From contig CAJNDS010002544.1 in the NCBI GenBank assembly GCA_905221605.1, positions 203,958-267,957 of the forward strand: a stretch of DNA of 64,000 bases. Reading direction: 5' to 3'. The translations under genes were made by a program, and so were the position numbers. Positions within the stretch are counted from its first letter, which is position 1, and every line of letters begins with the position of its first letter. A model generated the notes under the pieces. That model searched no databases. It was not told where the DNA came from and worked only from the letters and a program-made list of their open reading frames with translations. This DNA is from Symbiodinium natans. Its lineage: Eukaryota > Sar > Dinophyceae > Suessiales > Symbiodiniaceae. Below are positions 32,385 through 43,151 of the stretch, one piece after another.

Positions 32385-32750
32385 AAATATTAGACTTGGT
32401 ATGCCAGCCTGGTCAAAAAGCTTGAAAACTTCCTGTATCTCTTCGTCTGGCACAGCCTTAAAATGCAAGAGCTCCTTCTTGCGGCTGTTGCTGCTGCTGC
32501 ACAGGCACCAAATGTTTTTGGACCAAGTGCCAAGCCATGGAGCAAGCTGCCTGCAGCGGCAACTGCCGCGGTGGTGACTCGAAAGGCACAAAGTGACAGC
32601 AACACGATTGACACGACTGGTGACTGCACTTGAGCCAGCCTGGCTCAAGATCGACGAAGAGTGGCCGTCTCCGCTTGAAGAGCCAAATGAGAACACTGGG
32701 ATTTTCGGGTCTCAACATGAGCGCTGAGATAAAGCACGGCACCATGCCAA
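32385..32750 (-). CDS. nucleoredoxin/tryparedoxin-like thioredoxin-fold protein, three exon blocks
   Basis: Three minus-strand blocks line up with the nucleoredoxin family. GAVLYLSAH (about 32720-32750) matches 'vlYFSAhWCpPC'. CRQLAPWLGTWSKN (about 32510-32555) matches the helix after the active site. AVPDEEIQEVFKLFDQAGIP, followed by SLIFLG (about 32385-32455), matches the 'avPfed..r..l...f.v.gIPtLvild' block with the cis-proline loop. Such proteins are cytosolic or nuclear thiol-disulphide oxidoreductases. The active-site WCxxC itself falls at an intron and I could not assemble it. The second block as read begins S-C-R-C-R, so the site may be altered. A GT or GC donor after the first block is not fixed. 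Confidence 0.5.
32629..32649. repeat. perfect 9-bp inverted repeat with 3-nt loop
   Basis: CTTGAGCCA and TGGCTCAAG flank GCC. The right arm TGGCTCAAG equals the last nine bases of the dinoflagellate spliced leader. It lies between two exon blocks of the nucleoredoxin-like gene. Confidence 0.9.
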
Positions 32751-32974
32751 GAGATGTGATTCAATTTTCTGCGTGTCATGCAATCTTTCGACGCAGGCCG
32801 TGCTGCAAAAGCATATGAACGCCGCTGCTTCGTGCCATCATGGGATACTTTGCCCAGACTCACTGGGGTGTTCCAGCCTGCCAGGGCGAGAGATCGACCT
32901 TTTAAAGTACTCCTCCAAGCCATCGTGTGCTCGCTCCGTTTAACAAACTGCTCTTTCCTTCCTTCCACAGCACA

Positions 32975-33006
32975 TAACCCCACAAGGGGGTAACCCCACA
33001 AGGGGG
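32975..33006. repeat. 16-bp direct repeat, two copies
   Basis: TAACCCCACAAGGGGG occurs twice in tandem. Each copy contains a CCCC/GGGG inverted pair, so each unit could form a small hairpin. Confidence 0.9.
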
Positions 33007-33365
33007 TCGCCCTACTGGGCGTGCTCTAGCGAGTCAATTGGTTGGTCAGTGTGAAAGGATGGGAAGAGGTGGGTGGAAGAATCAGGAAAGATACAGCGAA
33101 TATTGGCGATATACAGCTGGAAAGGGTTATCGTAAGGTGCAGTGGGTCCTCCCAACCTCTCGACTGTGACCGAAAACGCCCACATTGGGACAAATTGGGG
33201 AAAAGGCAAAAACGTGCACCGTTTAGTGCGGATCGAAAGGTAGATCCCGCCCACTAATTAAGACCTTACCCCTCTTGGACACACTACCTATGCGGTGATA
33301 GTATAGGATTGGCCCCCATGTCACAGATTTGGTGACCAGGTACCAAGAAAATGCTCTAAGAAAAT

Positions 33366-33387
33366 GCTCTCTCTCTCTCTCTCTCGC
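33366..33387. repeat. CT microsatellite
   Basis: About ten CT dinucleotides. On the minus strand it reads GAGA and extends the coding-like frame as R-E-R-E, so it may lie just past the end of an exon of the coiled-coil gene. Confidence 0.9.
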
Positions 33388-33399
33388 AAGCATCGCGTT

Positions 33400-35858
33400 G
33401 CCTCCAAAGCTTGCGATCTCTTCACGGAGCTGAGCGCGCCCAGCACGTCTTTGTTGATGTCGCTCTGAGCCTTGCGATGTGAGCTCGGCTAGAGCTTGAA
33501 ACAAGGCGCGTAAGTACCGGGGCCCAACAACCTGCGAAGACCTGTGGTGAGCGACTGCTGCCACATTCCGTAAGCATTCCAACATATCTGGAGAGGCCCT
33601 GCGTTGCGCTGAAAAAGACGATGCTCGGGGATTCTTTTGCTTCGTTTGGATGCCTGAGCTTTGACGGTGCGAGGGCCCGAGGCCCCAACTCCGGCCTTGT
33701 CATGTTTCACCAGACGTGCTCCCTAGGCCTGATCGGCCTGATCCCCTTTCCACCGTATTCCTCCCTGTGTGCCATCCTCCTTCCCTGCTACGAGAAAACT
33801 CATTCTGAACCCGACCTGCCTGCGCAGCTTGCAGCATTTCCGCCTTTGCGACTTGCTCCTCAATCGCTGAAAAAACCAGTTGAGAGCAGCACTTGCACAT
33901 GAACTTCAGGTGGGAACAGGACAATTGCTGGCAGGGGCTCTGGTCCTTCCAAAGCCCCACTCAAACTGTCACTCACCATTTCCGGGCCTCTGCTGCTGCC
34001 TGGGCTGCTCGCGCCTGGATCGCATCGGCCTGCGCCTGGAGATCATCCGACAAAGTAAAGAGTCACACACAAAGGTCACAAAGGTCACAAGCTGCCAGAG
34101 ACCATAGCTGGCCTGTCTCAGCTCTTCCTGCATCTGCTTGACCTCTGTCTGGGCCTGCAGGATACAGGAGGCAAGTGGCCATCTGTCACCATTCCTCTGA
34201 CTCGGCTTGGCAGGCCTGAGAAACTTGGGCTTTTGCTGTTCGGACAGCAGAAATGGCCTGAACAGTTTTCCGACAGCAGCACCAGGCACGAGCCCTGAGG
34301 CCAGCGGGCACTTGAACCGCCTGGTCCTCGACCCTTTGCTCTCTGTCCTGAAGCTGCTTGGCAGCAGCGTCAGCATCCTGCCATTCGGACTGTTTGAAGA
34401 TTTCAAGCAAGCTTTCAGGCCCTCAGCGAAAGCGCTTGACAGCTTGTCCAGTGCCTTCATCTTCTTTTCTGCCTGCTGTGGTTGCTGTGGTTTCTCTGCA
34501 TGCTCTTTGCACCTGCCTTCCGAAAATTCAACAACCAACAAAAAAAGTGCCTGCTCCACTTTCTTGTCTGCCAGATCGGCTTCTGCTGTCTGCGATTGGG
34601 AAAGGGAGGGCTTCTCTCTCAGGCTTAAGAAAGTCGGGAGTCCAGCAACTGCATCCTAACTGCTGGGTCCCAAGACCGGCAGGGCGTTTTACTTGCGCAA
34701 GCAAACAGCCAAAGCAGTCATCACACAACATGATCTTTCACCGTATGGAATGTATGTGTGGAAATTGCATTCGCGCTGCCACTTGCAAGGACCTGAGGAT
34801 CCGGCCTTGAGTTCTAAATCCTTGGCCTGCTTGGCTTCCTGCACAATGTGCATTCTGATGTCTTCTTGCTTGGCAAAGGGAACGACTACCATTATATCTG
34901 GCTAATAAGACAGACCTCAATCTCGAACCACTAGAGTCCACGTCCTGCTGTCTGAGCTCCTGCAACTCCTGTCTCATGGCCATGAACTGCTGCTCCATTG
35001 CCTCAGAGGGTGCAGACATGTCTTTGGTGCTTCTTTGCATTGGTTTTGCTCACCTGCGATTGTCCCAACTGGTGCTTCGGTTTCGTGTTTGCATGCTTGG
35101 GCTAAGCGGCTAAGCGGCTCAGCGGCTAAGCGTAAGGTCTACAACAGCGTGGGGTTCCTTGATTTCCGCCCGTTCTTTACATGCCCTGAACGCACGTGCA
35201 TCTGAGCAGACCGCTGCTTGCTCTTGCATCCAGTTCCTTGCATGAGCAGGCAGCTGCAAGACCCACTACACGGCATGCACGGGATGGCAACAGCTCCCAC
35301 AGACGAGGCAGTCACCCGGCTTGCATCTGCTGCAAACCAAGAGGTTGCTGATAAGGCATTGGCCTCAGGTTCCAGAGTTTTGAATCGCACCTCCCTTCTA
35401 AGCTTGGCTCTGCTCAGGCCAGGACATCTGCATTTGTGGCATTGGTCCCCACATTTGTGGGGCTTGCATCATTTGTGGCATTGCATAGGTCGGCTGCGCC
35501 ATGAGGGGAATCTGCTGCTGGAGAGGGTCTGGCATTGTCTGCGGACCGCGCAGATTGGAGTCTGCTGTGAAAACCTGCTGCGTTGGTGTCTGCTCTGGCA
35601 TCTGCATCCTTAGGCACCGAGCGGTATTTGGCAAGCATCCGTGAAGCGACTTAGCCTCTGACATGGAAGTTCGGCTGGGCATCTGCAGAGAAGTGGGCTG
35701 CAGAAACCTAACATCCGTATCAACACAACACTGCATGTTAGACTCAAAAAAGTACTGACTGGTGTCACGCTTGAGGCACTCTGAGGCATCCGCATCTGCG
35801 GCGATTGCATTAGCTGCAGCGCAGCCACTGGGTCTGCGTGAGGCTCAACCTTGGCCAT
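33400..35858 (-). CDS. large coiled-coil protein with Met/Pro/Gln-rich N-terminus, multi-exon
   Basis: A first block begins at a methionine near 35858 (MAKVEPHADPVAALQLMQSP). A second, at 35400-35690, is strongly M/P/Q-rich (PLMAQPTYAMPQMMQAPQMW). Charged helical blocks follow in changing frames: QQFMAMRQELQELRQQD (about 34930-34990), KQEDIRMHIVQEAKQAKDLE (about 34810-34870), KKMKALDKLSSAFAEGLKAC (about 34410-34470), LEIFKQSEWQDADAAAKQLQ (about 34340-34405), TEVKQMQEELRQASYGLWQL (about 34100-34150), LQAQADAIQARAAQAAAEAR (about 33995-34055), IEEQVAKAEMLQAAQAGRVQ (about 33810-33870) and RRAGRAQLREEIASFGGNAM (about 33390-33450). Long glutamine/alanine/glutamate helices suggest a structural coiled coil. 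No family is recognised. At least one donor after KW (ATG|GTGAGT) is canonical GT. Confidence 0.6.
35100..35132. repeat. 8-bp tandem repeat (GCTAAGCG), four copies
   Basis: There are three exact copies and one with GCTCAGCG. It lies between exon blocks of the coiled-coil gene. Confidence 0.9.
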
Positions 35859-36569
35859 GCAATTTGCTCCCCCATACTCAGGCGCGAAGCTGCAGATTTA
35901 GGGCACACGACCTTCGTGGAGTAGAGGGACTGCAAGAGCCCACTCCCGTGTGCCCTGAGCGTTCACAAAGAATACCAAACTCTGGAGACATCCAGGGATC
36001 TGCCGGGGATCTGGCGGATCCGGCATCAAGGCCTGGGCCCGGCCTGGGAGAATCTGGAGAACCCATGAGAACCCCCCCCCTTTTTTTCTCCGCACTCTGC
36101 CGCTTCTTCCAAACTCCTAGCGGCCCTAGCGCAAACCTCGCCGCTACTAACCCCTTCCTGACTCCTTGAGTCATTGAGGTGCCGGGCCAACACGGAAGAG
36201 AGAGAGAGATGCGAAGCAACCTCGGCTCAAGTTAGGGTTCGAGAGACCCATGCTCTTGCATCGGCAGATTCCAGCACGGCCAGTGTGGGATGCTGCTGCC
36301 AGGATTCAAAGAAGTCTGTGCCAGTCGCACATAGTCATTCCTCGTAGCACATCTATGCACATTTGGGGGGTTCTTCGAAACGAGGGTCCCCTTGCCTTCG
36401 AAGGGAGAACTCGTTCAGAAAAGTTCAAAAAAGGACCACCCCAAACTTTAAAACACAAAAAGAGGACCAACATGGAACAACCCTCGCATACATCCAAGGT
36501 GGCGGCGTGGGGAGGCCATGCGTGCCTCAGAGACGCACAGCCAAGCAAAGCCGTTGTTCAACTTGGAAG

Positions 36570-36772
36570 AACACTCACACAGTTAACAAAGCAATTCTGT
36601 GAGGCCGAAGCGATATCAGAATGATAATGCCAGGGGTGATGGCAATGAAAGGAGTAGCCCTTGAGCCGACGAGCACGAAAAACTTTCGCAAGCGGCCCTG
36701 GGGCAACGCAAGGATGGCGCAGACAACATGTGTGGGTGTGGACAATGATAGCAATGCCACTGAAGCTCGCAA
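36570..36772 (-). CDS. membrane exon resembling an amino-acid permease (APC superfamily)
   Basis: Directly after a 21-base T run (minus strand) and a GCGAG acceptor, the frame reads LPQGRLRKFFVLVGSRATPF and then IAITPGIIILISL. In APC-family permeases a short cytoplasmic 'G.LP.ff..v..r..TP..A' loop precedes a membrane helix, and this is the same arrangement. The block is hydrophobic at both ends. One exon only; other permease exons were not found, and the family call is tentative. A hydrophobic minus frame downstream (about 36450-36500) may continue it. Confidence 0.35.
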
Positions 36773-36791
36773 AAAAAAAAAAAAAAAAAAA
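36771..36791. repeat. poly-A run of 21 (poly-T on the minus strand)
   Basis: On the minus strand this is a T21 tract a few bases before the GCGAG acceptor of the permease-like exon, so it can serve as the polypyrimidine tract. The opposite reading, a retroposed poly-A tail on the plus strand, has no supporting gene upstream. Confidence 0.9.
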
Positions 36792-36970
36792 CATCAACGC
36801 CTTCTGTTGAAACGCGCGGGCGGCTTTGCAGCCAGAAAATCGGGTCAATGAAACGCCTGCTCCATCAGGCTTCGCACGCTCCCCAGAACCTACGTCTACC
36901 ATGCCAGTGAGTTAAAGCCCAGCACTACGATGTGGTGAGTACGATGTCCGAGGTTTAAACAAGCTGTCTT

Positions 36971-37013
36971 GCCCCCCACCCCCCCACCCCCCCCCAACCC
37001 CCCCTCACCCCCC
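36971..37013. repeat. C-rich low-complexity tract
   Basis: Runs of C broken by single A or T bases cover about 43 bp. The complementary strand has six or more G runs and could form G-quadruplexes. Confidence 0.9.
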
Positions 37014-37367
37014 ATGATCCTTGCGCAAATTGGCTGGAGCGCTTGATCCCTCCCTGCAGTGCAGTCAGTTGCTAGATAGACTTTCTTCTCCGACTACCAG
37101 GTAGAAAGATCGATGTCCTCACGAACTTTCAAACTGACAGCTGTTTCAATCAGATGTCAGGTCCTAAGCCTATGGTGTGTCAGCTCCTTCTATACTATCA
37201 TATTGCATTGTATCTGGAGTTCGGTATCGGGTGTGGGCACGTCACTGACACTTTGTGCGATGGCGGACAGCTGCCAGGGCAGCTCCGAGCTCGACTCACA
37301 GAAGCTCACAGATTGGTGAGTCGATGTGGTCTATGTCGCACTTTGCCTAGCACCAAACTTCGAGACT

Positions 37368-37870
37368 TCAAACTGGACCCCCCCCCTTAACGCCCCCCTC
37401 CAAGCCGCCTTCGGCACTGTCGCTCTTTGGCGGGATCCTCCAAGATGAGCCAGGAATCCACACAGAAAGACGTACGCAGAACCACATGTCATCTTGCTGC
37501 CCAGCGGTGCCAGCACTGCACCCGGACACGTCCTCCAAGTACTGGAGGGCATTCAAATATTCAGGAAGATTTTCCTGCCAAGCGTCATGGGTAACTGACA
37601 CTTTTTTGCATGGCCCAAGCCATTGGAACAACCGGTCATAGAGGTGCGTGTGATACTGTGACGCTTTGAACGCAGCGAGTATGCCCATTCAGTCCAGTTC
37701 TCGCTTACGTGCGAGTAGTCCAGGCTTGTCCTGTATCTGACGAGACGCTCAGGCAGGCTTTAGGGTCAGGATCTACCCAGCTCCGGTAGCACATTGCAAT
37801 CGACAACGTCAACTACACGCATCTGCGAAACATGTCCCAACCTCAGCATCTCTGACATTGAAGCATCATG
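37368..37870 (-). CDS. hypothetical protein exons
   Basis: A methionine-initiated or internal block reads ILAAFKASQYHTHLYDRLFQ, then KKVSVTHDAWQENLPEYLNA and LQYLED (about 37530-37685). It is clearly protein-like. An upstream block, at about 37770-37860, contains MSEMLRLGHVSQMRVVDVVD. No family is recognised. A block with the similar phrase EYLDALAYLE lies about 0.95 kb upstream at 38.5 kb. Confidence 0.45.
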
Positions 37871-38311
37871 AAACCCATGAGCCGGTCCTTTTTGGAGGCT
37901 GTCCTCATGCTTATGAGGACCTGACAGCACTGAGTGAGCTGAATCCTGCACATACTGCAAACACAATAGCCAGCTGCTCGAACATGGAAACTGCAGGCGT
38001 CTCCACTCTGTGCAAGACCGAAGGCAACATGCTCGCAAATCGCAAAGTCTTGACCGTGCCTCTGCTATCTTGCCTGCAACTTCGTCAACTATGCGAGATG
38101 CCTGAGTCTGCTCCCTGCTTGCCCACAACAAGACGGAGCAACTGACTGGCTACAGCAGCGAGTTGCTGCACAATTAAACCTCGGATGAGAATGCGATATG
38201 CAAATGTCAGCAACTACAAACCAACGAACAAAAATGTCTCTTGTGATATCAAGCCCGATTCATTGGCGGAGTGGTTTATTTCTCGAAAGGTGAAGGGATC
38301 ATTAGCTTCTT

Positions 38312-38602
38312 TCACGGGTACGAATCACACTTGTTCCGAAGGCGTGGTCTTTCTTCTTTTTTGGGCCCAGAGATCGAGCACAGCCTCGGCATCAGCTTCT
38401 TGCCGTCGTCGTCGCTCGCCGACGGGGTCCTAATGCTGCACGGACATTCACTGCAGGGCGCCGGACTCAACATTGTTCGGCGCAAGGTGCTGGCCTCGAG
38501 GTATGCCAAAGCATCCAAGTATTCTGCGCCAGTCTCCTTCCGGACTCCCAGCCCTAAAATAGATCCAAGGGGGCATCTGCAAAAAGCCAATGCAAACTGC
38601 AC
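38312..38602 (-). CDS. hypothetical exon with an EYLxALxYLE phrase
   Basis: The frame reads LGLGVRKETGAEYLDALAYL, then cysteine-rich CSECPCS, then DDDGKKLMPRLCSISGPKKE. A plus-strand frame is open over the same region. The minus frame is preferred because of its neighbours and because EYLDALAYLE parallels EYLNALQYLE at about 37.55 kb. Confidence 0.35.
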   Translation of the reverse strand: MQFALAFCRCPLGSILGLGVRKETGAEYLDALAYLEASTLRRTMLSPAPCSECPCSIRTPSASDDDGKKLMPRLCSISGPKKEERPRLRNKCDSYP

Positions 38603-38699
38603 GAGACGAAGTCACAAGACAAAGTGTGCCGGTCCAGTTCGCGCTTTCGAGCCAACAAAGCGGGCTTCTCCTCGGAGTGCTGTTCTGCTAAATCGGCAA

Positions 38700-40160
38700 G
38701 CGGCTCAAGAGGCTAAAAGCGAATGCCGATGAATATCCCCTGCCTTCTTGGAGGCGGTGCGAGTCGCAGCTAAGACCTTTCACTTCCAAAAGTACGGGGG
38801 AGTATGCCCAGATTCGAGTCAGCCTTCCAGCCCTCATCGCCACATAGCAATCCCTGAGCCTAGAAACCTCTTTTACACAGGGCCTTGGATTTTCACAGCG
38901 AACCATCTGGTTGCTCGAGCCCTAGGGAATTCATATGTGGACCGTCAGTCCTGACGACTTCTCCGCTTTCTCGCCTCCTGGATCTGCGCAGAGGTTTCGT
39001 CCACGATCCGCGCTGCCTGTCCGAAAGCTACATGCACTCACTCCACACCTACCTCCAGATGGCATGGCGCAAAGCAAAGCTCGAAAGGAAGCCAAGCACA
39101 CCAAAGACCAGTGCTGATAATGAAGGATTTTGACGAAGCTCCGCACACGCAAGGCTTGCACCAGAGCACAAGAGCGGAGACATGCTGGAAGCAGGCATGA
39201 ATTTCCAGCTGCAAGTCAAAAACTATGGGTAGAAAGCGATGCAGACTTGCATGAGGAAATTCCGATGAGCATGCTCTCTTCGAGAAGCTGCCATTGCACC
39301 CAGCTTGCACATGTCAAAGACCTTCAGAGAATGCTTCAGGGTCCTGCACCTGATTCAGGTGTGTCGGACCTTCTCTCGGGCGATGGGTTGCTGACCAGAG
39401 TTTGGCCAGCAGGTACAACAACATCGATTCTGCAAATTGACTGCACACCTACCCCTTAGGGTCGTCCACAGTACTATCTGTGGTCACAGCCGCGCCGTCT
39501 GCTCAGGAAATGTCGACTTTCACATGAGCTCTGCTGGCCCTTGGCAAGAGAGGGGTTTGCTCCACCTAGCAGGCATTGACCCCACGACGTCTGCCGAGCA
39601 ACGATTCTGCATCATCACGCACCTAGGTCACGTTTTTCAGTAAATCCAGGTTGGTGCTGGACTGATGGCTTTTCACTCAGCAGAATGTGCTGCAAAGCGA
39701 CGCATCCAGCACTTCTAGAACCTCACACCCCGGGAGACGGCCAGCAGATCCTACTCTTGTGCTGAACAGAGCAAGGCCCTGGCCTGCATGATGTCAGGCC
39801 TGATGCAGCTCAGTGCCAGTGCAAACACGCCCGTTGACCAGCAAGCATTAAAATCATCTCTAGTTGGCATCGCGTTATGGAGCCTGTCAGCAGGATTCAG
39901 GCAATAGCACGAGTCGCCAATGCTCTTGAGGAGTCGGGAAAGCTCCTTACAGGTCATCTGAAACCGAGTTGATACCTTCGCTCTCTCGAAACTTCTGCAA
40001 CAGACCGTGACAGCCGTGACAGAGCAGTGCTGCCGGAATGCGCGTTCGACGTGATCGGTTTACGCAGATATTCTGTTTGGGAAAATGTGGAACATTTGTT
40101 GCGCGGGCCGCGGCCCTGTTAAAATGCTCGTCCCCAACAAGCCGCGCCTTGCCCCTTCGC
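38700..40160. other. no gene recognised, possibly the 3' end of the kinase gene
   Basis: A minus block at about 39860-39950 reads CLNPADRLHNAMPTRDD, which resembles the 'C...padRPt..ell' end of a kinase domain. It could be the last catalytic exon of the kinase gene at 40.2-42.6 kb. Otherwise only short frames are seen. Confidence 0.3.
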
Positions 40161-40174
40161 CGCAAGCAGCACAA

Positions 40175-42595
40175 AGTAGGGTAGAGTCTCAGGAACACTC
40201 GCAAACCACCTGCAGCCAGGCGTCGCTGCTCTCCTGAGGCCACGTGAGCTTTGGCAGGATGCACTTTCTCATCGTCTTCAGGATATTTGATCTGTCCATT
40301 CCGTCGAACGGCTTGACATCCTGATGAGAAAAGCGATCTCAAAAGAGCGCAGGTCCAGCTAGCATGGCTTAGCAGCTTAGTATGGCAGCTCTTGCGCAGG
40401 CAAGCAGCTGTCAGAGTGAAACCTTGGCGCATGAATAGCGGGTTTGCAGGCCCCTCAAGGCTTTAGCGATTAAGCGAACGTCAGAAGTGCAGCTGTGAAG
40501 CTGAACAAGGCCCCTAAAGAAAAAATATCGGCTGCACATGACCTGGGGAAAGATCCAACTAACCCACATTGTAACTGCAAGAAGCAACCGAAAAGATGAT
40601 GCCACATGCCTGCCGAAGGAAAGTTAAGCGTGAACATGCTTCTGCAGCACTTCAGCCATCGAAGGGTAAGCACCCTGCGGCGAGCGATTGAGTCCTAAGC
40701 TGCATCGGGCGCCATACTGAGGCATGAAAACAGGCAGTCTTCCAGCCCAGTGACCAGTTGCAATCTCCGGCGCCATCCACCTCAAACTTCCGCCCATGGT
40801 GTGCTCTGTCTTGTAAAGGAACCTGCGACTTGAACAGTGCGAGCTGTCTGTCGCCCCAACTCCCTTCGACATGCTTCAGTACACGGCCTCGCAAGGCCAA
40901 AATCACCCAGCTTGGCTTTTGGCAATAGCAGGTTACCATTCTCCACAAACCTCATACAACAAGGCAGCAACCTGACATACTGCAACAATCTGATGCAGCG
41001 AAGGCATGCACTGGAAGGACTGGCAACACAGGTGCCATAGGCTACTACGCGTCACCTTTTGGGGAACTGCGGATACAGTCAAGGCGCCACGACAAGGGTC
41101 TTTAGTGCGCAAGCCGCGCCCCCCCCCCCCCCCCCCTTCACTCACCAGTGTGCGACAGAGATGTTCCTGAAGCAGCTGCCACCCCACCCCTCAAATCCGA
41201 CTGCGACTCAAGTCTCAGACAACGACTTGTTTGCGGGGGATCGGCGACAACCCTGACAATGTTCCCCGGCCAAGGTAGGGGGAGGGTGGGGGGAAGGAGC
41301 TGCGACCATGATACTAATGATGACGTGGATCATTGCAAGCACTTGCGAACTGACGATTTCTACTTCACCGCGAAAGAACTTTTGGTACAGTGCGAACGGC
41401 ACCACTCAACCTTCAGCACATTCCAAGCAACACGTTGGAGCCCTTCAGGTCACCGTGTACCTCAGACACAAGGCACAGTGAGCAGGCTGCACTGGTGCGA
41501 CAGATTGGCACGTACATCGCAAGAGGCGTGAGGTGCGTTGCAAGCTTGGAAAAGGGGAACATGCAGCTCTTGTCAGGCTTGTTGCAAGGGTTCTGTCTTG
41601 CTGATGGAGGTATCGAAGTGCCAGGGAGATGCCCTGCAGGATGTTCAGCTTTCCTGGCTGGTGCACCACAAAGCCTTGAACCGCTGTATTAGGTATACTT
41701 TTGTCGCATCCTGTCTCACTACTGGGACATCCCAAGAACTGAGGTCGCCTGCATCACATTCGATCGGGTGTGGCTGAGCCTTTATCCAATCCTGGAGCAA
41801 GCTCGCAATGCGCACGATGGTTGGGACAGTGCCAAGAAGCTCAGATGCAGGCATGCAGGGTTTGACCCTCGATGAGTTCGAAGACCAACGCCATGTCATT
41901 GGTGGATGGCCTCACATCAGATTTGACAAGGTGCTGGATGGTGCTTGCCAGCCTCTCGAGTAAGGGTGCGGCACAACGTGTGCACCGAGGAATAAGACGA
42001 TATTGGGGTGGCGTAGCCGACGCAGCGTGCGAAGCTCGTTCAGCAGCGGCAAACTTGGAGCACAGAGTGTTTAGAGCGGGCGCTGGCAGATAGGCACTAG
42101 GAGACGCTGCTCATGGCGTCGATTGTCAAGCAGCTGCTCTTTCTTGTCAGACTTGGGCATCTTGATTGCCTTGGCTTTTGAAACCAAGTCAAAGCTAGAA
42201 GAGAACCAGTTGCTTCTCCGTTCCAGTACTCCGGCTATCCCAACTCCCACGACAGACAGCATAGCCAGCCTAAAGAAACCTTCTCCAATCCGTCTGAGAT
42301 GGTATCTGCCCCGAAACCTCCACAAAGTGAAAGCACTCCCCTGCCCTCGGGCGCACTGTGTTTTGTCGTTCTGATTCGACACAACGCTTGTCACAGGCTG
42401 TTGCACTGCACAACAGGAGCGCTGTTGTTGACATACCCTACATTCGCAAGGACTATGTTGGTATCTTCCAGCCCGTGGCGCAAAGGAATTGATGACTTCA
42501 TGGTATCCCTATTGCTTCATCCCCCTTTTCTGCCATGTGGCAACCTGAGCGCCATAGAAGGTGCCTTGGAGGACAGTGCCGAAGGTTCCACTGCC
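40175..42595 (-). CDS. protein kinase, tyrosine-kinase-like (TKL) type, multi-exon
   Basis: Kinase subdomains follow in order on the minus strand, each on its own short exon. They are the glycine loop GSGTFGTVLQGTFYGAQV (about 42538-42591), AIKMPKSDKKEQ with the ATP-binding lysine (about 42130-42170), helix C to strand 4 LLNELRTLRRLRHPNIVLFL (about 41985-42045), hinge MALVFELIEGQTL (about 41865-41905), helix E LNILQGISLALRYLH (about 41610-41660) and catalytic loop VHGDLKGSNVLLG (about 41415-41460). These are followed by LGDFGLAR (about 40890-40915), GGSLRWMAPEI (about 40770-40805), ADIFSLGALF (about 40505-40535) and DVKPFDGMDRSNILKTMRKC (about 40255-40320), continuing to LTWPQESSDAWLQVVCE. 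Catalytic D, DFG and APE are intact. HRD reads HGD, so it is a non-RD kinase. Joining ...QV to AIK needs a GC donor (GTT|GCCACA) and an AAG|GC acceptor. The N-terminal region beyond 42.6 kb is not assigned; exons at 43.2-43.8 kb on the same strand may belong to it. Confidence 0.9.
41119..41136. repeat. poly-C run of 18
   Basis: It lies in the kinase intron between the catalytic-loop and DFG exons. The minus strand is poly-G. Confidence 0.9.
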
Positions 42596-43151
42596 TGCAC
42601 ATCAGCCCGCACAGCCATGGAGTTGAAGCTCGTCAAGCCCATGAACTCGCACAGTCGTTATCTACTCGAAGGCCGCTTCCGTCCCAATGGCCTAAAGTGT
42701 GGCTCTCGAACAAACCTGACCACGAAGCTGCGGCAAAAGCAGATCGGCTGCTGCATGCTGCTACCTATTCAAGTTTCTGCTGCCCCATTCTAGCCCAACA
42801 GTCGAGCACCCCTATGCTCGACAGGGAAGGTTGGTTTGCACAGCAAAGGATTCTCAACGCGCGAAACGCGAGAAGACTCCAGAAGCAACCCAGGCAGTAT
42901 GGGCACAGCGGCACAGCCCTAAAGCGAGTAAAGTCTTGGGCCTCTTGAAACTTTGCAAAGAGATCCAGGCTCCGAGGTGTGGCTACCCTTTTGGAGGCGA
43001 CGGAACTCCCTCCAGTTCTCTAAGACAACGACGCTGCGCTCGCTGCGCGGCTCTGCCTAGATCGCTTTAGGGGAGAAGGCCAGGCCAAGGCTTCCCGGCC
43101 CCCCCCCCCCTTTCGCCCCAAACAACAAAAAGGGTAGAAAGAGCAAAAAGC

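Noticed and set aside
36205-36240. relic spliced leader (CCTCGGCTCAAG) upstream of a plus-strand gene
   Set aside because: Only the last eight bases match the leader, the preceding bases do not, and no retrogene follows.
36771-36791. poly-A tail of a retroposed plus-strand mRNA
   Set aside because: No intronless gene copy precedes it on the plus strand, and its place before a minus-strand acceptor explains it better.
42200-42300. RRIGEGFF as the kinase glycine loop
   Set aside because: A full glycine loop, GSGTFGTV, lies upstream at about 42.58 kb and joins directly to AIK when this region is removed as an intron.
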